Source of the DNA: Actibacterium sp. 188UL27-1
Lineage (GTDB): Bacteria; Pseudomonadota; Alphaproteobacteria; Rhodobacterales; Rhodobacteraceae
Direction of reading: 5' to 3'
Length of the DNA: 64,000 nt
Assembly (NCBI RefSeq): GCF_016901225.1
Contig: NZ_JAFEUL010000004.1
Location: 186,001 to 250,000, forward strand
Part shown: positions 56,659 to 63,835 of the stretch, in pieces
Layout: every line of letters begins with the position of its first letter
How positions within the stretch are numbered: position 1 is the first letter of the stretch
Translations under genes and position numbers: made by a program
The notes under the pieces: model-generated
Database searches by the model: none
The model's input: only the letters and a program-made list of their open reading frames with translations
Told to the model about the DNA's origin: nothing

Positions 56659-57300
56659 ATGGCAGAAACCACGTTTTCAGTCCCTGATTTGGTGCGCCGT
56701 TCGTTTACGGATGCGCGCGGCGCCGCGCGTCAGGTCATCGATCTGAACCTTCCCATCGCCGCCTTGGCCCAGGCACTGGTTCTGGTCGTGATCGCAAATG
56801 TTCTGCTGGAGCATGTCGCGGTCAGCATGGGAGGTGGTTTCCCAACCCTTCCTGAGGCCAATGATCCACGCACCGAAGCGGGCTATCAACTGGTCAAGAC
56901 GTTCTATGACAACCCGTTTTACTATGCCCTAGTACAGGCCTGTTTACTTGGGATCACGGTCTTCGCAATCCACGTCATCGGGCGGGCCTTTGACGGTGTT
57001 GGCCGGTTGGAAGACGCGCTTGGCGTCATCGTCTGGTTCCAGGTCCTGCTGATCATCATGCAGGCGCTCCAGGCGGTCACGGATCTCATCCTGCCGCCAT
57101 TGACCGTCTTCGTCAGCTTTGCGACGGTAATTTTGTTTTTCTATTGGCTCACCCAGTTCGTCATGGAAGTCCACAGTTTCGACTCCGCATTGTCTGTTCT
57201 GACCATGATCATCGTCTCCACCATCGGCATTCTGATTGCCGTGTCCCTGGTATTGGCGATCCTGGGTGTGACCATGATCGGAGATGTACCCAATGTATGA
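56659..57300 (+). CDS. Yip1-domain integral membrane protein
   Basis: 213 residues, about five membrane helices (about 33-52, 85-108, 120-145, 148-170, 182-208). Basic amphipathic start SVPDLVRRSFTDARGAARQV, ALAQALVLVVIANVLLEHV and GVIVWFQVLLIIMQALQAVT are Yip1-like. Stop overlaps the start of sufS. A second membrane protein next to the previous one suggests a pair, perhaps a complex; this is inference. Confidence 0.75.
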   Translation: MAETTFSVPDLVRRSFTDARGAARQVIDLNLPIAALAQALVLVVIANVLLEHVAVSMGGGFPTLPEANDPRTEAGYQLVKTFYDNPFYYALVQACLLGITVFAIHVIGRAFDGVGRLEDALGVIVWFQVLLIIMQALQAVTDLILPPLTVFVSFATVILFFYWLTQFVMEVHSFDSALSVLTMIIVSTIGILIAVSLVLAILGVTMIGDVPNV

Positions 57301-58513
57301 TGTGACCCTGATCCGGAACGACTTTCCGATCCTCTCGCGTGAGGTCAACGGCAAGCCGCTGACCTATCTCGATAGCGGAGCGTCCGCGCAAAAGCCCCAG
57401 GTCGTGATCGATGCGATCACCCAGGCCTACGCCCAGGAATACTCGAACGTTCACCGCGGGTTACATTACCTAAGCAACCTTGCAACTGAGAAATATGAGG
57501 GCGTGCGCAGCACCATCGCGCGGTTCCTCGGCGTGCGTGATGAGGATGAGATCGTATTTACCAGCGGCACGACCGAGGCCATCAACATGGTTGCCTATGG
57601 GTGGGCCATGCCTCGGTTTGAAGCCGGGGACGAGATTATCCTGAGCGTGATGGAGCACCACGCCAACATTGTGCCGTGGCACTTCCTGCGCGAGCGCCAG
57701 GGGGTCGTCCTGAAATGGGTCGATGTCGACGTGAACGGCGATCTGGACCCTCAAGCCGTGCTGAACGCGATCACCCCAAAGACGAAGCTGATAGCCGTGA
57801 CCCATATGTCCAACGTGTTGGGTACCGTGGTTGATATCGCGGCGATCACGGCGGGCGCGGAAGAGCAGGGGGTCGCTGTGCTGGTTGATGGCAGTCAGGC
57901 CGCGGTCCATATGCCGCTAGATCTGGATACGCTGGGTGCGGATTTTTACGCGGTAACCGGTCACAAACTCTATGGTCCCTCAGGGTCCGGTGCGGTGCAT
58001 ATCCGCAAGGACCGCATGGCCGAGATGCAGCCGTTCATTGGCGGCGGTGACATGATCCGCGAGGTTCACAAGGACAGCGTGATCTACAACGATCCGCCGA
58101 TGAAGTTTGAGGCGGGAACCCCTGGGATCGTTCAACAAATCGGTCTTGGTGTTGCGCTTGACTACATGATGGCCCACGGGATGGATGCGATCGCTGCCCA
58201 TGAGCGCGACCTCTGCGGGTATGCGCGCACACGGCTGGACGGGCTGAATTGGCTGACGGTTCAGGGCAATTCAAAGACCAAGGGCGCGATCTTCAGTTTT
58301 ACGCTGGACGGTGCGGCCCATGCCCATGACATTTCCACGGTCCTCGACAAAAAGGGAGTGGCTGTCCGCGCCGGTCAACACTGTGCAGGCCCCTTGATGG
58401 ATCATCTGGGCCTTGCCGCGACCTGCCGCGCGTCATTCGCCATGTATAACACTCGGGACGAGGTCGACGTGCTGATCGATGCACTTGAACTGTGCCACGA
58501 ACTCTTCTCGTGA
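57293..58513 (+). CDS. sufS: Cysteine desulfurase SufS (group II)
   Basis: 406 residues, the length of E. coli SufS. Delivers sulfur from cysteine to SufBCD. YLDSGASAQKPQVVIDA, SNVHRGLHYLSNLAT, FTSGTTEAINMVAYGW, the PLP lysine in VTGHKLYGPSGSGAVHI, and the catalytic Cys in AVRAGQHCAGPLMDHLG, a short loop typical of group II enzymes that need a SufE-type partner. GGAG suits the ATG at 57293 rather than that at 57284. Last gene of the operon; no sufE, sufA or sufT is seen. Confidence 0.96.
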   Translation: MYDVTLIRNDFPILSREVNGKPLTYLDSGASAQKPQVVIDAITQAYAQEYSNVHRGLHYLSNLATEKYEGVRSTIARFLGVRDEDEIVFTSGTTEAINMVAYGWAMPRFEAGDEIILSVMEHHANIVPWHFLRERQGVVLKWVDVDVNGDLDPQAVLNAITPKTKLIAVTHMSNVLGTVVDIAAITAGAEEQGVAVLVDGSQAAVHMPLDLDTLGADFYAVTGHKLYGPSGSGAVHIRKDRMAEMQPFIGGGDMIREVHKDSVIYNDPPMKFEAGTPGIVQQIGLGVALDYMMAHGMDAIAAHERDLCGYARTRLDGLNWLTVQGNSKTKGAIFSFTLDGAAHAHDISTVLDKKGVAVRAGQHCAGPLMDHLGLAATCRASFAMYNTRDEVDVLIDALELCHELFS

Positions 58514-58532
58514 CCCCCAGGCCAATTGTCGA

Positions 58533-58561
58533 TTGCGGGCCGCATAACCACCCGCTATACG
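58533..58561 (+). promoter_or_regulatory. Native promoter of tRNA-Arg, now in front of the truncated copy
   Basis: TTGCGG (58533-58538), 17-base spacer, TATACG (58556-58561), ten bases before the tRNA-Arg fragment. A short leader of this kind is usual for tRNA genes. The intact tRNA 189 bases further on would have to be read from here or from an unseen promoter in the 134-base insert. Confidence 0.6.
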
Positions 58562-58570
58562 ACGCGTTAG

Positions 58571-58615
58571 GCACCCGTAGCTCAGCTGGATAGAGCGCCG
58601 CCCTCCGAAGGCGGA
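58571..58615 (+). pseudogene. Truncated tRNA-Arg (CCG): 5' 45 bases only
   Basis: Identical to bases 1-45 of the intact tRNA-Arg that begins at 58750: acceptor 5' strand, D arm and complete anticodon arm, ending GGCGGA. The match stops abruptly; the T arm, the acceptor 3' strand and CCA are absent. It keeps the promoter, so it occupies the original tRNA position. Best read as the left end of an integrated segment (attachment core), or as the remnant of a tandem duplicate. Confidence 0.85.
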
Positions 58616-58749
58616 TGTCAAGTCTGGCGATCGCGAAAGGTGCTGGAAGAAAGACTTGACTAAACAACGGCTTGAGCGGATGTCGGGTTCGCTCTTCAAG
58701 AGGCCGAAAATCTCGCGTAAGCATGGCGTAAGCATCTCGCGAACGGTAT
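58616..58749. other. 134-base insert between the two tRNA-Arg copies
   Basis: No gene. It contains an inverted repeat GTCAAGTCT (58617-58625) / AGACTTGAC (58652-58660) beside the truncated copy, and the two GCGTAAGCAT repeats (58715-58735), which are themselves flanked by TCTCGCG copies at 58711 and 58735. It may be what remains of a deleted element. Confidence 0.6.
58715..58735 (+). repeat. Two direct GCGTAAGCAT repeats, 11-bp period
   Basis: Copies at 58715-58724 and 58726-58735. One helical turn apart, so a protein would bind both on the same face. The 8-base core CGTAAGCA returns as an inverted pair at 58879-58897 on the other side of the tRNA. Likely arm-type sites for an integrase or excisionase. 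Confidence 0.65.
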
Positions 58750-58826
58750 GCACCCGTAGCTCAGCTGGATAGAGCGCCGCCCTCCGAAGGCGGAGGCCAG
58801 AGGTTCGAATCCTCTCGGGTGCGCCA
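58750..58826 (+). tRNA. tRNA-Arg (CCG), intact
   Basis: 77 bases with encoded CCA. Acceptor GCACCCG/CGGGTGC, D arm GCTC-AGCTGGATA-GAGC, anticodon stem CCGCC/GGCGG around CTCCGAA, giving anticodon CCG, T arm AGAGGTTCGAATCCTCT. Followed by seven T residues. It reads the rather common Arg codon CGG. It marks the boundary between the SUF region and the conjugative-element genes. Confidence 0.97.
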
Positions 58827-58871
58827 CTTTTTTTCAACAAGATCAGTTCCTTAGAAATTTCTGTTCAGCAG

Positions 58872-58907
58872 GAAATGGTGCTTACGTCGTGCTTACGTGG
58901 CCATTTC
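58872..58907. repeat. Two inverted-orientation TGCTTACG repeats, 11-bp period
   Basis: Copies at 58879-58886 and 58890-58897, the reverse complement of the CGTAAGCA pair left of the tRNA and with the same 11-bp period. The pair is enclosed by a 7-bp inverted repeat GAAATGG (58872-58878) / CCATTTC (58901-58907). No gene lies between here and the promoter at 59057. Confidence 0.65.
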
Positions 58908-59056
58908 GCGGAAGCAAGTGGCTTACTCGACCACGTTGAACGTCCACCGGCCCTTTCAATCATGTTGCGCTTTCGGACTTGAATCTCATGTCTCCCAGCT
59001 GTCCCCACCCGAGGGCGCTTAAGTCCCCTTGCAGTTCCGTCCGGCCAAACCGATGC

Positions 59057-59085
59057 TTGAGCAACGCTACTATACGGCGTATAGT
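59057..59085 (+). promoter_or_regulatory. Promoter of the reductase-tetR pair
   Basis: TTGAGC (59057-59062), 17-base spacer, TATAGT (59080-59085), 31 bases before the start of the reductase gene. The palindrome at 59068-59086 covers the end of the spacer and the whole -10. Confidence 0.65.
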
Positions 59086-59086
59086 A
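59068..59086. promoter_or_regulatory. Probable TetR operator
   Basis: TACTATACGGCGTATAGTA: perfect 8-bp arms around GGC, 19 bases, the size and symmetry of a TetR-family operator. It overlaps the -10, so a bound repressor would block transcription of the reductase gene and of the tetR gene behind it. Confidence 0.65.
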
Positions 59087-59116
59087 AGTGATCGTACTTG
59101 CTAAAAGATCGTGCCA

Positions 59117-59677
59117 ATGCCGACCCCCAACCGCCCCTCTGGCCACATCAATATGGCGATGACGCTCGACGGGTTCGTCGCGCGTGACGATCATTCGCTC
59201 GACTGGCTAATGAAGCAGCCCAACGCCGAGGATCCGTCTTTCGCCGAGTTCTCCGCGCGCATGGACGTGATTGTCATGGGGTCAGGCTCTCTACGGACAG
59301 TGATGGGCTTCGAGCCCTGGCCCTACGAGCTACCGGTGATCGTGCTGTCGCGCTCAATGACGACGGATGACCTACCGGAGGCCCTGCGCGAGAAGGTCGA
59401 GATCCGGACGGACTCCCCTCAGGATCTTATGGCGGTACTGCACGAACGGGGCGTGCGGCGGGTTTACGTCGACGGGGGGGCGGTGATTCAGTCGTTCCTG
59501 GCCGAGGGGCTGATCGACGAGTTCAATGTCGCGATCGTTCCAATCCTTATCGGTTCCGGCATCCGCATCTTCGGCGACATAAATGCGGATATCGACCTGA
59601 AGCAGAAGTCCGTGCAGCGCTACGACAACGGCATCGTGCGACTTACTTACACAACGGCCGAAGGGACTGGCGGATAA
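59117..59677 (+). CDS. RibD C-terminal / dihydrofolate reductase-like protein
   Basis: About 186 residues. RibD_C fold (DHFR-like NADPH reductase): GHINMAMTLDGFVARDDHSL, VIVMGSGSLRTVMGFEPWPY, VIVLSRSMTTDDLPEAL, GVRRVYVDGGAVIQSFLAEG, LIDEFNVAIVPILIGSGIRI. Such stand-alone proteins are often annotated dihydrofolate reductase, but their substrates are mostly unknown; there is no basis to call it trimethoprim resistance. A GTG at 59111 is an alternative start. Cargo-like gene beside the attachment region, in front of a tetR gene two bases away. Confidence 0.87.
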   Translation: MPTPNRPSGHINMAMTLDGFVARDDHSLDWLMKQPNAEDPSFAEFSARMDVIVMGSGSLRTVMGFEPWPYELPVIVLSRSMTTDDLPEALREKVEIRTDSPQDLMAVLHERGVRRVYVDGGAVIQSFLAEGLIDEFNVAIVPILIGSGIRIFGDINADIDLKQKSVQRYDNGIVRLTYTTAEGTGG

Positions 59678-59679
59678 CT

Positions 59680-60228
59680 ATGACGTCCCTCCGCAAAGCA
59701 CGTGGATCGCTGACGCAAGAGCGCGTACTCGACGTGGCGCTCGCGGGGCTGCGTCGCCGCGGCGCGGCAGGGCTGAGCTTTCGCGCTCTCGCGGCGGCTC
59801 TGGACGTCACACCGATGGCGGTGCACCATTGCGTCGGCAGCCGCGCTGAGATGCTGCGCCTGCTCTTTGCTCATACAATGGGTGCCCCGGTCGATGGGCT
59901 ATCGGACGGACCGCCTGCCGAGCGCCTGCGCGCTCTGATGACGGCCTATTGTGCACGAGCAGTCGCCTATGCGCCGCTCCTACGCGAGGCGTTTGCTGAT
60001 CCCGACCTTGCGGGAGGGCCGCAGACGCCCATCGTTGCGGCCTTGCGACAAGAACTGGCCGCGCTCAATCAAGCGGATAGCCCATTGCTCGATCTGCTAA
60101 TTGATCATGCCCATGGCTTCGCGCTTTCCATATCGGCTCAACCAGCAAAGTTGAAACATGTCGAGGAGGCTTATGCCGAGGCTCTCGATTGGGTGATCCG
60201 GCGGGCCGTGGTCGTGGAGGGCAAGTGA
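59680..60228 (+). CDS. TetR-family transcriptional regulator
   Basis: 182 residues. N-terminal HTH (about 12-58: LTQERVLDVALAGLRRRGAA, LSFRALAAALDVTPMAVHHC) and an all-helical ligand domain (about 75-175). The gene begins two bases after the reductase stop, so they share the palindromic promoter, and auto-repression is the natural reading. The 157 bases that follow, up to the LysR gene, show no supportable gene. Confidence 0.9.
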   Translation: MTSLRKARGSLTQERVLDVALAGLRRRGAAGLSFRALAAALDVTPMAVHHCVGSRAEMLRLLFAHTMGAPVDGLSDGPPAERLRALMTAYCARAVAYAPLLREAFADPDLAGGPQTPIVAALRQELAALNQADSPLLDLLIDHAHGFALSISAQPAKLKHVEEAYAEALDWVIRRAVVVEGK

Positions 60229-60385
60229 AACGTCCCGCTTTCTTCGCCGCAATGAATCAGCAATCCCCTCGAAGTGATTATCGAACTGGAGAGCAGATCG
60301 CGCCGGACAGTATTAATGTGTTGGTTTTGCTGCAACGCGCAACGAGCGAAACAGGCCAGGTTCCGCAGGCAGGAGTCGAACTTCA

Positions 60386-61372
60386 ATGCTTGGCTCGTCT
60401 GTCTTCATAATGAGGGAGAAAGGTAACCACGAGGGATTGACGCTCCCTGTGTCGGACATCGATCTCGCTCGCGTGGAAGTTTTGCAGCTTATCAGCTTCC
60501 TCACTGTCGCTGAGGCTGGGAGCTTCCGACAAGGTGCATTCAAGCTGGAAGTTGGACAATCGACGGTCAGTCGCCGGATGCAACGTCTCGAAGATCATCT
60601 TGGAGTCTCGCTCTTCGAGCGCCGCACCAACGGCGTGCGATTGACCTTTGCTGGAAAGCGCTTCTCAGCTCGTGGCCGCGCGGTCCTCGCCGATCTTGCG
60701 AGCGCAGTGGACACCGCCCGGGCCGGTGGCATAGCGGGCAATGGAGATCTAGCGGTCGGATTGATCACCTCCTTGTCGCGCGGCCCGGTTCGCGCGCTGA
60801 TCAATCGGTTCAGAGCGGAACACGGAGACGTGGATCTTCATCTCACGGAGGCCGACAGAGGCGAACTCCTTTCATTGCTGTGCCACCGACGTATGGACGT
60901 GGTGCTAGCATCGGGTGAACCGAGCCCAGAAGATGGCGATGGCTTGCTCTTTGCCCGTGAACGGATCTTCCTCGCGGTCGCTTCCGACCACCGTTGGGCC
61001 GAATTAGATCAGCTGCGGTGGGAAGACGTTCGAAAAGCAACCTACGTCGTAAGCGCCCGCGAGCCTGGCCCGGAGATCCACGACTATATTTTGCGCCGGG
61101 TTAGCGATCTCGGTCGCAGCGCTAATGTCAGACGTCACCGTCTCGGTCGGGAGGGTATTATGAACCTCGTTGGACTCGGTCTTGGTGTCAGCCTCGTTGC
61201 CGACCATTGGCGAGGGGTACAGTACCCAAACGTGACCTTCGTGCCTATCGGCGAGGCGTACGAGACGATCCCGTTTTCGCTCGTGTGGCGTCCCGAGAAT
61301 GACAACCCCGCCTTGCGCCGGTTCATCTCTCTGGCGCGGATCGAGGCGAAGCGGAACGGCGTTCTCTCCTGA
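60386..61372 (+). CDS. LysR-family transcriptional regulator
   Basis: 328 residues from the ATG at 60386, or about 320 from the one at 60410. Winged HTH (about 31-90: LQLISFLTVAEAGSFRQGAF, EVGQSTVSRRMQRLEDHLGV, SLFERRTNGVRLTFAGKRFS) followed by a LysR substrate-binding domain (about 115-320). The tail overlaps the end of the convergent DUF2274 gene by 50 bases. A LysR gene next to DUF2274-trbI is, as I recall, frequent at this end of such elements; its target is unknown. Confidence 0.9.
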   Translation: MLGSSVFIMREKGNHEGLTLPVSDIDLARVEVLQLISFLTVAEAGSFRQGAFKLEVGQSTVSRRMQRLEDHLGVSLFERRTNGVRLTFAGKRFSARGRAVLADLASAVDTARAGGIAGNGDLAVGLITSLSRGPVRALINRFRAEHGDVDLHLTEADRGELLSLLCHRRMDVVLASGEPSPEDGDGLLFARERIFLAVASDHRWAELDQLRWEDVRKATYVVSAREPGPEIHDYILRRVSDLGRSANVRRHRLGREGIMNLVGLGLGVSLVADHWRGVQYPNVTFVPIGEAYETIPFSLVWRPENDNPALRRFISLARIEAKRNGVLS

Positions 61373-61571
61373 GCTTCGCAAAGCCCCGATCCGTCTTCAT
61401 GAAGCGCTCCAGCATCGGCGCGACCAGTTTTGCGGGTTCAAGCTCCTGCCCATTCTCCGCGCCAAGGATCTCCGCATAAGCGGTCAAATCGCGATGTACC
61501 TGCGCCGGTAGTTCTACGGTTAGCTTGATCGGCTTGTCGTCGCGTATGTCGCCCAGTTTCAGCTTGCTCAT
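61323..61571 (-). CDS. DUF2274 protein at the end of the trb operon
   Basis: 82 residues. KLKLGDIRDDKPIKLTVELP, AQVHRDLTAYAEILGAENGQ and LVAPMLERFMKTDRGFAKLR form the DUF2274 pattern, with a ribbon-helix-helix look at the N-terminus. It regularly follows trbI in alpha- and betaproteobacterial conjugative elements. Role unknown; a DNA-binding regulator is a guess. ATG overlaps the trbI stop (ATGA). Confidence 0.88.
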   Translation of the reverse strand: MSKLKLGDIRDDKPIKLTVELPAQVHRDLTAYAEILGAENGQELEPAKLVAPMLERFMKTDRGFAKLRRERRSASPRSAPER

Positions 61572-62791
61572 TGGGCAACTCCTTGTGGTTCGAGGATCAG
61601 ATCGTGCGTAACCATCACCCGCACGGGAAATCCTGGTCGGATCGTCAGCGTCGGCGGGATATTGAGCTGGCGCTGGACGATGGCTTCGCCCGCGCGCCCA
61701 ATCGTGTTCTGCGTGCCGTCGCGAATGGCCTCGGCAATCTCATCGCCGCCTTCTTCACCAGTCTCCAATCCGATATTGAGGATGGTCGCAAGACCCGCGG
61801 CCCGAAACAGCCTTCCCCAGTGATTGTCAACACTGTCTTCGAGGCCTGCATATCCGGCTTGATCGGTGCCGGGCTGGCGTTCGAGGACGATGGAGCGCCC
61901 GTCGGGCAGGATCAGCCGCGTCCATGCCAAAAGGACGCGCCGCTGACCGGTCTCGACGCGGCTGTCATATTCGCCGAGCAGACGCGATCCTTGCGGCATC
62001 AGCAGGAACTGCCCTGTTGGGCTGTCATAGACGTTGGCTGTGACCTGCGCTGTGATCTGCCCCGGAAGGTCGGAGCGCAGCCCGGTCAGGAGCGCGGCTT
62101 CGATGACTGATCCTGCTTGCAGGACGTAGGGACTTGGTGGGGATTGCAGCCGGTCCGCAGCGGTTGTCCTTCGGTCGACCTCGCGATCCAGAAATGCCTC
62201 CTGACGTTCAGTCGTGTCGGGTTGCGGAGACGTACCGGCAGATGCTGGAAAAAGACCTTGCAGCCCAGGCGCCGGAGATGTTCCGGATACTGACTGTGGG
62301 CGCGCAGCACCCGCGCCGCTCGTCCTCGCGTCTGCAAAGAGCGTTGCGAGCCGCGCGGCTTCGGCCTCTTGCAAGCGCAGTTGCTCTTCCGGATTGATCG
62401 CTGGACCCGTCGCTGGGACGACAGGCACGGGCTCACCCCGCCTCTGAGCAGACAGGACCGGACGCCCCAGTTCACCCGGTAGCGGTGGCCCGAGTTGTGG
62501 GATGGACGCATAGTCCCGCGGCAGCCCTAAAAGCCCCTCGGCCTCCTGGATTCGTTCGGTCGAGAAGAGTTCAGAAGGCTCATCGCCTGGATCTGAGCCT
62601 TGCAAGGCCACGATCAGGATCGCGCCGATGCCGAGCCCGCCTGCGACTGCGAGCACCGTGATGGCTTTGCGCGAGAGACGCATGACCCGCGGAGGATCGG
62701 GCCGCAGTCGCAGTTCCTTGGCGATGTCCTGTTCTGAGCGCGGCGGGTCGTCGGGGCGTTCGTCCGGTTGCTTATCATGGATCCCGGTCAT
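61568..62791 (-). CDS. trbI: Conjugal transfer protein TrbI (VirB10-like)
   Basis: 407 residues. One membrane helix (about 46-64, AITVLAVAGGLGIGAILIVA), a proline-rich periplasmic stretch (about 95-185), and the C-terminal VirB10 beta domain: YVLQAGSVIEAALLTGLRSD, GQITAQVTANVYDSPTGQFL, LMPQGSRLLGEYDSRVETGQ, RLILPDGRSIVLERQPGTDQ. Spans both membranes as part of the type IV secretion channel for mating. Overlaps the DUF2274 gene and lies three bases behind trbG. Confidence 0.95.
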   Translation of the reverse strand: MTGIHDKQPDERPDDPPRSEQDIAKELRLRPDPPRVMRLSRKAITVLAVAGGLGIGAILIVALQGSDPGDEPSELFSTERIQEAEGLLGLPRDYASIPQLGPPLPGELGRPVLSAQRRGEPVPVVPATGPAINPEEQLRLQEAEAARLATLFADARTSGAGAARPQSVSGTSPAPGLQGLFPASAGTSPQPDTTERQEAFLDREVDRRTTAADRLQSPPSPYVLQAGSVIEAALLTGLRSDLPGQITAQVTANVYDSPTGQFLLMPQGSRLLGEYDSRVETGQRRVLLAWTRLILPDGRSIVLERQPGTDQAGYAGLEDSVDNHWGRLFRAAGLATILNIGLETGEEGGDEIAEAIRDGTQNTIGRAGEAIVQRQLNIPPTLTIRPGFPVRVMVTHDLILEPQGVAQ

Positions 62792-62794
62792 GAC

Positions 62795-63835
62795 TCAGCG
62801 GCCCTCATCGGGACGCCAGGCGGAGACGATCCGTTCCTCGCGTTGTGCCGAGCGCCGGACGCCATCCGTTCGGACGATCCTAACCACGCGCTGGCGATCG
62901 CCCAGACGCAGCTCGGCGGCGGCGAAGAGCCGATCAACGATCATGTAGTTGCGGCGGATGCGGTAATTGACGAGTTGGCCGTCCCCTTCCGGCCCGATCA
63001 CGAAGAGCGGCGGCATCTCGCCCTGGCCGATCCCGCGCGGGAACTCGATGAAGACTTGCCGTCCATCGTCGAAGGCGCGGCGCGGCCGCCAGGGCGCGCG
63101 GTCGCCGGTGATACGGTAGCGGAAGTTTAGGTCGTCGAGATCGACGTTGCGCCCGATCGGAAGGCTCGCTTCCGCGCGATCGTTTTGGCGGCGGAGCGCG
63201 ATCAACTCGTCTTCGGGATATTGCCACGAGACCGAGGCCATATAGGCCTGCGGCGTCGCGCGCAGTTCGAGGTGATAGGTGCGCCGGTCTGTGTTGATGA
63301 CCAGATTGGTTAGAAGGTCGGGCCGTGTCGGCTTCACGAGCACATGGATGCGGCGGTTATCGCCGGAGCCGCTCTCGGTGTCGCCGATGATCCAACGGGC
63401 CGTGTCGCCTGCGGCGATCGGACCGCTCCCGACAAGGCTCTCGCCTGCCTGTAACGCGATGTCCGTGACCTGGCCGGGAGAGGTGTAGACCTGATAAAGC
63501 GCGCCAGAGCTGTAGGGGTAGAGCTGGACCGCGTTGATGAAGCCGTCGCGGACGGGTTCGATCCGGGCGGCGGCGTTGGCGTTGGTCACGCGCTCGGTCG
63601 GTTCCGCGGCTTCTGCCGGCCGATCGTCGGCATCGACCCGCATGAGCTGGCCCGGCAGCGGCAAAGGCTCTGGTGTTTCCACGATCCTGACTGGCCTTGG
63701 CGGTTCGGCAACGAGTGTCGCGACAACGGGATTGTCATAGCTGATCTCGGGTGGTTTGAAGGTAGCACAGCCGCTGAGCGCTGCTGCCGCTGCCATCGTT
63801 GTCAATAAGCGTGTCGAGCAAACGAAGTTTGTCAT
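62795..63835 (-). CDS. trbG: Conjugal transfer protein TrbG (VirB9-like), lipoprotein
   Basis: 346 residues. N-terminal signal with a lipobox (AAAALSGCATF, Cys about 23), so probably a lipoprotein. VirB9/CagX domain (about 95-335): INAVQLYPYSSGALYQVYTS, PGQVTDIALQAGESLVGSGP, HVLVKPTRPDLLTNLVINTD, MPPLFVIGPEGDGQLVNYRI, RRNYMIVDRLFAAAELRLGD. Forms the outer part of the channel with TrbI. ATG overlaps the trbF stop as ATGA. Confidence 0.95.
   Translation of the reverse strand: MTNFVCSTRLLTTMAAAAALSGCATFKPPEISYDNPVVATLVAEPPRPVRIVETPEPLPLPGQLMRVDADDRPAEAAEPTERVTNANAAARIEPVRDGFINAVQLYPYSSGALYQVYTSPGQVTDIALQAGESLVGSGPIAAGDTARWIIGDTESGSGDNRRIHVLVKPTRPDLLTNLVINTDRRTYHLELRATPQAYMASVSWQYPEDELIALRRQNDRAEASLPIGRNVDLDDLNFRYRITGDRAPWRPRRAFDDGRQVFIEFPRGIGQGEMPPLFVIGPEGDGQLVNYRIRRNYMIVDRLFAAAELRLGDRQRVVRIVRTDGVRRSAQREERIVSAWRPDEGR

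Noticed and set aside
59117-59677. Trimethoprim-resistance dihydrofolate reductase as ICE cargo
   Set aside because: The protein is of the RibD C-terminal type; the annotation DHFR does not imply drug resistance.
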